DNA of 64,000 nucleotides, taken from the NCBI GenBank assembly GCA_029990175.1, contig JARKIP010000017.1, positions 32,847,001 to 32,911,000 of the forward strand. The letters are read 5' to 3'. The translations under genes and the position numbers were made by a program. The first letter of the stretch is position 1. Each line of letters starts with the position of its first letter. Shown one piece after another: positions 58,185 through 64,000 of the stretch. This DNA comes from Petunia secreta. Its lineage: Eukaryota; Streptophyta; Magnoliopsida; Solanales; Solanaceae. The notes beneath the pieces were generated by a model, which was not told where the DNA came from, ran no database searches, and saw only the letters and a list, made by a program, of their open reading frames with translations.

Positions 58185-58790
58185 AGAAAAATCAATGACT
58201 CAAATAAATAGATCACTTTCGCAAATCCTATTTATTAATCATAACTCTCAATTCATTCATTGACATAATTTCACATGTATAAAGCTTTAAGAATTTTCAA
58301 TCATTCTGAATAAATACTCCACTTTGGAGGTAACCATTTATTCATCATAAACTCCTAATCCATATACAATATCCTCTCACATGTATAATATTTAGAATTT
58401 TCAATGACTCTCAATAAATATTCCACATAAAATGGTAACCATTTATCAATCATAAATTCTTAATCTCTAAACGATATCATCTCACATGAACAACACAATT
58501 AAAAAAATTTCAAAGATTTTAAATAAATAAATCACTTTGATTGCAACTATTTATTTATCACAAAATTCTTAACACATTTATAAAATACTATTAAGAATTT
58601 TACCGTGATTCCAAATAAATAAATCAATTTGATTGTAACTATTTATTAATCTAAATTCTTAATTCATGTAATACATAACCATGTATAAAACTATTAAGAA
58701 ATTTCAATGATTCCAAATAAATAAACTACATTAGTAGTAACTCTTTATTAATCATAATTCTTAATTTATACAAAATAATATGCATGAGAG
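58185..58790. repeat. Degenerate tandem array in element D leader
   Basis: About five to six copies of a unit of about 115 bp with the recurring blocks 'aagaattttcaatgattc', 'aaataaataaatcac', 'gtaaccatttattaatcat' and 'attcttaat'. Strongly AT-rich. Confidence 0.75.
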
Positions 58791-58920
58791 AAAATAATAC
58801 TGCTCAAGATTATGTGAATTCATATTGTTTATAGTAAAATTTAATCATAGAGAACTCAGGGATTTATCCCTTGCACCATAGGATTATTAAGAGATACGTT
58901 TTCTCTTAAAATTAAATTTC

Positions 58921-59100
58921 AGAAAATAGAAAAACGTCCAAAACACCATCTTAACAACCTCAAACGGCCAAAAACCGGCCTTAATCATAGCAAAGCAATG
59001 AGTATTTCTCAGAAGATCGTTTCCGATGGACCCACCAAATTTCAAGTCAATCAGAGTCTGAAAATTTTCAACCTCCAAATCTGTGACCAAATTGGTTAGG
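58921..59100. repeat. Element D leader repeat, copy 3
   Basis: Same family as the copies at 57211 and 57711. The hairpin position reads CATAGC-AAA-GCAATG (58986-59000), with one mismatch. Confidence 0.8.
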
Positions 59101-59344
59101 AAAAATCGTTTTTCATGTTTTAGGAATCAAAATATTTTTAGTTTACAATCTAATCATGCATCAACATATTATAAACTGATATCCATGAATCAAGATCAAC
59201 CACATATTTTGAAATTTCAGTTTTCACAAAAATACTGCTTTTTTTTAGAAAAACAAACAATACAAGTTCATGTTTTTCAAAAAACTGCATGCATGCAAGT
59301 AATTATTTTTTTGAAACCCTAGCCATCTAGTTAGACGTGAGTAG

Positions 59345-59356
59345 GCTCTGATACCA
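59345..59356 (-). promoter_or_regulatory. Primer binding site of element D (initiator tRNA-Met)
   Basis: Minus strand TGGTATCAGAGC, two bases inside the 5' LTR. Confidence 0.92.
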
Positions 59357-59358
59357 AT

Positions 59359-60700
59359 TGAAGGAATATAAACACAGCGGAAGCAATTCCAGGATCATGA
59401 ACTCACATGTAATCTAGACAAACTAGCAAACAATTCAGTTTTACATAAACATAAAACGGAATACCTCTTGAAGCGTGACTTCAACCTTGAAACAATCTTC
59501 AATCACGAGCAAGATCATCTACGGGATCGTCCTCCAGTTCCATGATCTTCTGTCGTGTGCCCGAATAATACCCAGACTAATAATCACTTGGGTGGAACAA
59601 GTGTTTCAGAGAGAGAAAACCTATTTAGGGTTTTTGTTGTGTTTTGGTGTGTTTCCTTTTGGCCAAGAATCCTCCTTATATAGTTTTAGGGTAAAACCCT
59701 TTTCCAAAACTATCTAGGATTCTTTTCCACCAAGAAACCTCTCTCCTAGTCCTAATTGGATTCGGTCACAACAGGGACCACAGAATTAATTAATGAGGCT
59801 TCCAATTATGGAATTAATTCTTTTTCTCTAGAATTAATCTTTCCATAATAAATTACAAATTATTTCCACTAGAAATTCGTAATTGCACTCCTCAGTTGAA
59901 TTTCAAATTCTTCCATCGAATCTTATTTAACTCCCCACGTTAAGATTACAGACACCAATCAATAATATCAAATTATTGACAATTTAATATATATTGACTA
60001 AATATACATATCCTTTAGAGTTCCGCTTAACTTATTCCATGTGCCGGATACAAAATCCACTGGCCAGATTTACACAGAAACTTATAAGCTTTCATAAAGG
60101 GGTGTCATCAATCTCTATATCGAGACGTGGATTCTATCAACTAGCTATTACTTCGCAAATGCATATTATCATTATCCAACTTATCAGGAATTATTTGACC
60201 CAAATATCCTGGACCTCACCTATTGATAAATCAAGACAATGAATAATATACATCACTAATAATAACTATATCAAGATTAAGAGTATAAGTACATCTGATG
60301 AGCTAGAGAGTTTATTTTATATAGTCAGTATAAAAATACTTATCTCTACTTGGTCCGTTCAATGCACACAAAGCGCACTAGCACAAGAAGTTGAAACTAT
60401 ACCATTCCCATAATCAAGATAAATTATATATAATCTTGTACTACAATCATACCGATGGCTTTGTCCAATTTCCATCTTAGACTGTGAACATTACTTTATT
60501 ATTTATAAGAACCGATGATTTAATCTTCCGTGTATAAGCTTGGCTCTACACACTAAATCAACTACTATATAAATAATAGGACACACATGACACAATTGAT
60601 CTAAGTAAATAATACTTCATTATATTTAATAAATGAATAACCAATTGTTCAACTAGGAATAATCCAACTAAAACCGCATGGTTATTAGTATATTCCAACA
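59359..60700 (-). repeat. 5' LTR of element D
   Basis: 1,342 bp, almost identical to 53540-54883. A TATA-like ACTATATAAGGAG on the minus strand near 59670-59685 is the likely promoter core. Confidence 0.93.
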
Positions 60701-62913
60701 ATATTGTCACGCGCAACTATCAAAATCATCAACTTCCAATTAATCCTCACTTATGGACTATTCCAATTATTCCTAAGATATTAAAATATTTTTTTCTTAA
60801 AGGAAAAAGGAGACACCTGTACCTTGCAAAAAGCCCCACTCTACAGCCCTCAGAGAAGATAAGCTGCAATCAAAATCAAAATCAAAATCACAGTATATAG
60901 TTTCGTTCCCAAAAAAAAAAAAAAAAAAAACAAAACGAAACAAAAACAAAACAAAACAAAAAACAAAAAACATCTAGAGTTTCGTTACCAAGAGAATTAG
61001 CATGTGCTTATGTTTACAATGTACAATAAACTTTCTTACATGCTGTCAACAGTTAACGACTGACATAATCCAATACGTCCACACTTGTTCCAGACTATCA
61101 TTTAATATTTGAGCTGTGCAGATTACATTGATTGCATGGTGATATACAGATTTTGACTTTTTTGAAGTAGAGACTAGAAGAAGAGTTAATTACAATCACT
61201 ACAATTTGTATGATCATTATTACTAATAAAAATAAAGATAGACATGACAATTTGATTTCAGAGCTCATCAAAATTTATATTTTCCCAACATCTGATAGAA
61301 TTAAATTTATATTTCTGCAATATATGATAAATTTGCGACTGTGCAAACACAAAAATTGCATTATCACTACGCAAGGATGATGGATTAAATCGAGAAATGG
61401 CTCAAAAAATTTCTCTTTTTTATCATCTCCACCCTGATGTCATTGAAGCACTCCAACAACTATGTATAAACAAGATTTAGGATAATGGAGATATTTTTAC
61501 ATATTGAAGAAAAATATTGAAATAAGAAGAACATGTTCGTTATTGAAAGGAAATGAATGGTAAAAATAACATGTCCTATCAATATAACGTTATGAGATTA
61601 TTATATTTATTCGCCTTCTACACAAGCTGCACAAAAAAGGTCAAGCAACTTTAGGGAACATCTGCATCTATAATCCGATATGTATTACACCAAACTAAAA
61701 CATTCAAAATTATAAATTTAGAATCTCATCACAGAGCATTTATTGGCCACCTCAGCTGCCACTTCAGCTGTAAAGAATGGTAGTTGGAAAAATGAGGTCA
61801 CCAAATTGTTTGAGAATTCTTTACTAAAGCACAATGTTGCTTCTTTCTTTTTTTGGCTTTTCAAATTTATGCCTTGTCCCACATCTATACGTCCCCTTTC
61901 AAGATGTTTATTAAATCCAATTCATACTTTGAATTAAACTTTCTTTTTCATTCATTTCATTATTTTAGTAACCAAAAGCACAAGTATCCCTCTATTTGTC
62001 CATGGGAAGTCCTTCCTACTCTTATAGCCCCATTATGAAGAAATTGTCTTCTTGTCGTTTAAGCTTGTCGTATGGGTTTGTCTTATTTTAAGGATAGGGT
62101 AACATCCCACTCTTTCGTCTCTCTTGCATTCTCTCGCCACTTCTCCAAAAAGTCTACAAAGGTAGAAGCACTGAATGCACGTGTAGGACTTGAAGGTGAG
62201 ATTGCAGTTTTTAAAAATTTGTATACAATCTATACAAATTACAAACACATCCCACTTGTTAATAATTCTTGAAATTAATGGATTCTCAGGATTCGAGATG
62301 ATGAATCCAATATGTAAAGAACCTTCAAAAAGTAAAAGCACTCTATTTGCTTTAAAAATTAACCCTAAATTCAAATTTGTGAGAATGAAGTTTACCTATA
62401 ATAAATACTAATGAAAACGGTGTAGCGCCAAATATTTCTTATGAATATGGGCACTTTCTTTTTACAATTTAGTGACTCTTTTTTCTCTCATTAACTTTTG
62501 AGTCAAAGGTAGTCAATCTCATTTGTAAAGTGGAGGGGCATTGTTCCCATCTCTAAAGGGTTAATGTTCCCATTGGTACAGACCATAACTATAATTAACA
62601 AATATTTATGAACAAACACATGTCATATAATTATTAATTTTATAAATATTGAGTATATATAAAGTTCTTCGAGTATATTATTTCAAATTATACATTTAGC
62701 TCCGACCTAGCTCTATTACACTACTATGTTTTATCCGCATTCTCTTTCGAATATAAGCTTTATGCACTGACATAAAAAAATCAATTACATAATTATGTTT
62801 CTATTAAGTTATTACTAGTAATTCTTTCCATAATCATTAGTTCATCTAATAATGTGGTAAAGAAGATAACTAACCAGTTATCAAATGCTTAAAATTCACT
62901 AATAAAGTTAAGT

Positions 62914-63003
<90 letters not shown>

Positions 63004-63284
63004 ACTTTATTTAATGTCATGAGAAGAGTCATACAAATTTATATAATTTATTTTTTATCACAAATTTTAAAATTTAATTTTTAAATTCCGTATTGACACC
63101 TAAAACGAATGGAGTTATTTAAATCCCTTTCATTGTATATTCCCTCTCATTGTCCAAGACTCTTTTCTTTCTCTATATCCAGGGACTAAATTCTCTCCTC
63201 TCTTTCAAGCAATCTCTTTTCTTTATTCTTCCTTTCTGTTTGTTTCTGGATTTCCGTGTACCTTTTCGAGATCTCATTTTCAAA
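60701..63284. other. Intergenic DNA and promoter region of the kinase gene
   Basis: AT-rich, no further gene seen. Contains a 20-A run with adjoining 'caaaac' repeats (60911-60963) and the (AT)n tract at 62917. The last 120 bp before the kinase ATG are pyrimidine-rich ('ttcttttctttctctata', 'ctctcctctctttcaag'), as in many plant 5' leaders. A TATA box cannot be assigned with confidence because the AT tract offers many. Confidence 0.6.
62917..63000. repeat. (AT)42 microsatellite
   Basis: Uninterrupted AT dinucleotide run of 84 bases, ending about 285 bp before the kinase start codon. Its length is likely to vary among individuals. Confidence 0.97.
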
Positions 63285-63825
63285 ATGGGGTATTCCCAAA
63301 GTAGTTGTACTAACTCTATGGAACATCTGCACAACTCACACTACTCTTCAAACACTCAAACTTCATCACTTTCTTCCACTAACAATGAGCTAAAACTCAA
63401 ATCATTAATATACAAAATGATTTGGGATTTTGGTTTTTTATCATGCATCAAGAATCAATGTAAAGTTGAACAAAATGGTAAAAAGAATATGGAACATAAC
63501 AAGTCATGGTTACTTGCAGAATCAGGAGGGTGTGGTGGTCCTGAATTGAGTAATGCAGATCCACATTCAGTTCATTCTTCATTCAGGTTTAATATATGTA
63601 GTCAAGTTGAACTTGATCATGATCATGATCATGAGTCAGTGAATATTAGTAATGCTACTGTGTTAATGGTGAATTTGGAGAATGGTATGATTGATTCTAA
63701 TGAGTGTCAAGAGCTAAAATGGAGAAAAGTTGAGTCTTTAGAGAGGAACATTTCACCTGTGGTTCATTCTTTGATTAGGTTCAGCTATGTTGAGATTGCT
63801 TCTGCCACTAGAAATTTCTCTAAAG
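63285..63825 (+). CDS. Receptor-like cytoplasmic kinase, first exon (partial gene)
   Basis: The only host gene seen. ATG at 63285 (MGYSQSSCTN) is the first in its frame after the pyrimidine-rich leader. The exon encodes 180 residues plus one base: a serine-rich N-terminus, a central variable region with a DHDHDH run, and at its end RFSYVEIASATRNFSK, the typical lead-in to the kinase domain of plant receptor-like kinases (F-x-x-x-E-I-x-x-A-T-x-x-F). The exon ends at AAAG|GTAATG, phase 1, just where G of the next motif is expected; the kinase domain lies beyond the window. No signal peptide or membrane helix, so cytoplasmic. MGxxxS at the N-terminus fits N-myristoylation (inference). The exact subfamily is not assigned. 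Confidence 0.8.
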
Positions 63826-64000
63826 GTAATGATCATTTCGTTATGTTCAATTTCTTGGAATTTCTTTTTCCTTTCATGTGTTTCAGTTTAGGAAAACGAT
63901 TTTATGAGTGTGAGTTTACTCGTGTACTGTTTGAAATATCTTAATTTTAGCATTTCTTATGCTTTGTGGACATTCATATATTTGTTGTTAGCAAATCACC
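63826..64000 (+). other. Start of first intron of the kinase gene
   Basis: Begins GTAATG after AAAG. The frame stays open by chance to 63944, but the wording becomes phenylalanine-rich and loses family resemblance. T-rich and continuing past the window. Confidence 0.7.

Larger units (their letters stand above)
56501..59344 (-). other. Repeat-rich leader of element D
   Basis: 2.8 kb between primer site and integrase remnant, where gag is expected; no gag motif is seen. It contains three related segments of about 170 bp, a tandem array of about 115-bp units and a twofold repeat near 56950-57145, listed separately. The open pieces 57334-57119 and 59090-58887 (minus) are similar to each other only because they lie in repeat copies. 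Confidence 0.65.
53540..60700 (-). mobile_element. Non-autonomous copia-derived retrotransposon D
   Basis: 7.2 kb on the minus strand. LTRs 59359-60700 (5') and 53540-54883 (3') differ by about four substitutions and one 2-base indel in 1.34 kb. Perfect target duplication ATATT (53535-53539 and 60701-60705). tRNA-Met primer site next to the 5' LTR and a short polypurine tract next to the 3' LTR. The 4.5-kb interior has only a decayed GAG-pre-integrase/integrase remnant and no recognisable gag, RT or RNase H. Much of the rest is internal repeat. Near-identical LTRs with a ruined interior mean that this form was mobilised recently by enzymes of a relative. Confidence 0.9.

Noticed and set aside
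61743..62411. Overlapping short frames upstream of the kinase gene
   Set aside because: Frames on both strands overlap, with no recognisable domain or splice pattern.
63826..63944. Continuation of the kinase reading frame past 63825
   Set aside because: Sequence turns T-rich and loses family wording exactly at AAAG|GTAATG; read-through is chance.

Overview
This is nuclear DNA from a flowering plant, most likely a eudicot. The Ogre/Tat-type Ty3/gypsy element, the Sirevirus-type copia elements, initiator-tRNA-Met primer sites and a spliced kinase gene all fit. Solanaceae is my guess from the general look of these repeats and is inference only. There are no prokaryotic genes, rRNA, recognisable tRNA genes or CRISPR arrays.

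The window is almost entirely a pile of retrotransposons, with one host gene starting at the right edge. Left to right: (1) a truncated RTE/LINE reverse-transcriptase remnant (1-839, minus). (2) Sirevirus-like copia element A (1852-12225, minus), badly decayed, with LTRs, primer site, gag-pol and an env-like gene. (3) A related Sirevirus-like element B (12605-22663, plus), better preserved, with 5-bp target duplication CACGA. A and B lie head to head, 379 bp apart. (4) A 22-kb Ogre/Tat gypsy element (23332-45301, plus) with 4.0-kb LTRs that differ at only about 30 places by eye and target duplication ACATG. It carries a hairpin-rich leader, an extra 5' ORF, gag-protease with a G-patch, a probable intron, a full-length RT/dual-RNase H/integrase ORF and a 3' region with a tandem array. 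(5) A small copia element C (46612-52010, plus; 264-bp LTRs; target duplication TTCTT), intact except for a 221-bp foldback MITE in gag and one stop between protease and integrase. (6) A copia derivative D (53540-60700, minus; target duplication ATATT) with almost identical 1.34-kb LTRs but only a decayed integrase and no recognisable reverse transcriptase, so probably a non-autonomous element moved recently in trans. (7) AT-rich intergenic DNA with an (AT)42 microsatellite. (8) The first exon of a receptor-like cytoplasmic kinase gene (63285-63825), which continues past the window.

Within each LTR element the parts form one life cycle: the LTR promoter drives a genomic RNA, gag packages it, a tRNA at the PBS and the polypurine tract prime reverse transcription, and integrase makes the 5-bp duplication. 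Four complete 5-bp duplications, or near ones, fix the element boundaries. The parts least explained by standard element anatomy are the array of about seven short inverted repeats in the Ogre leader, the repeat-filled leader of element D and its recent mobilisation, and the probable spliced Ogre intron. All percentages and difference counts are by-eye estimates.
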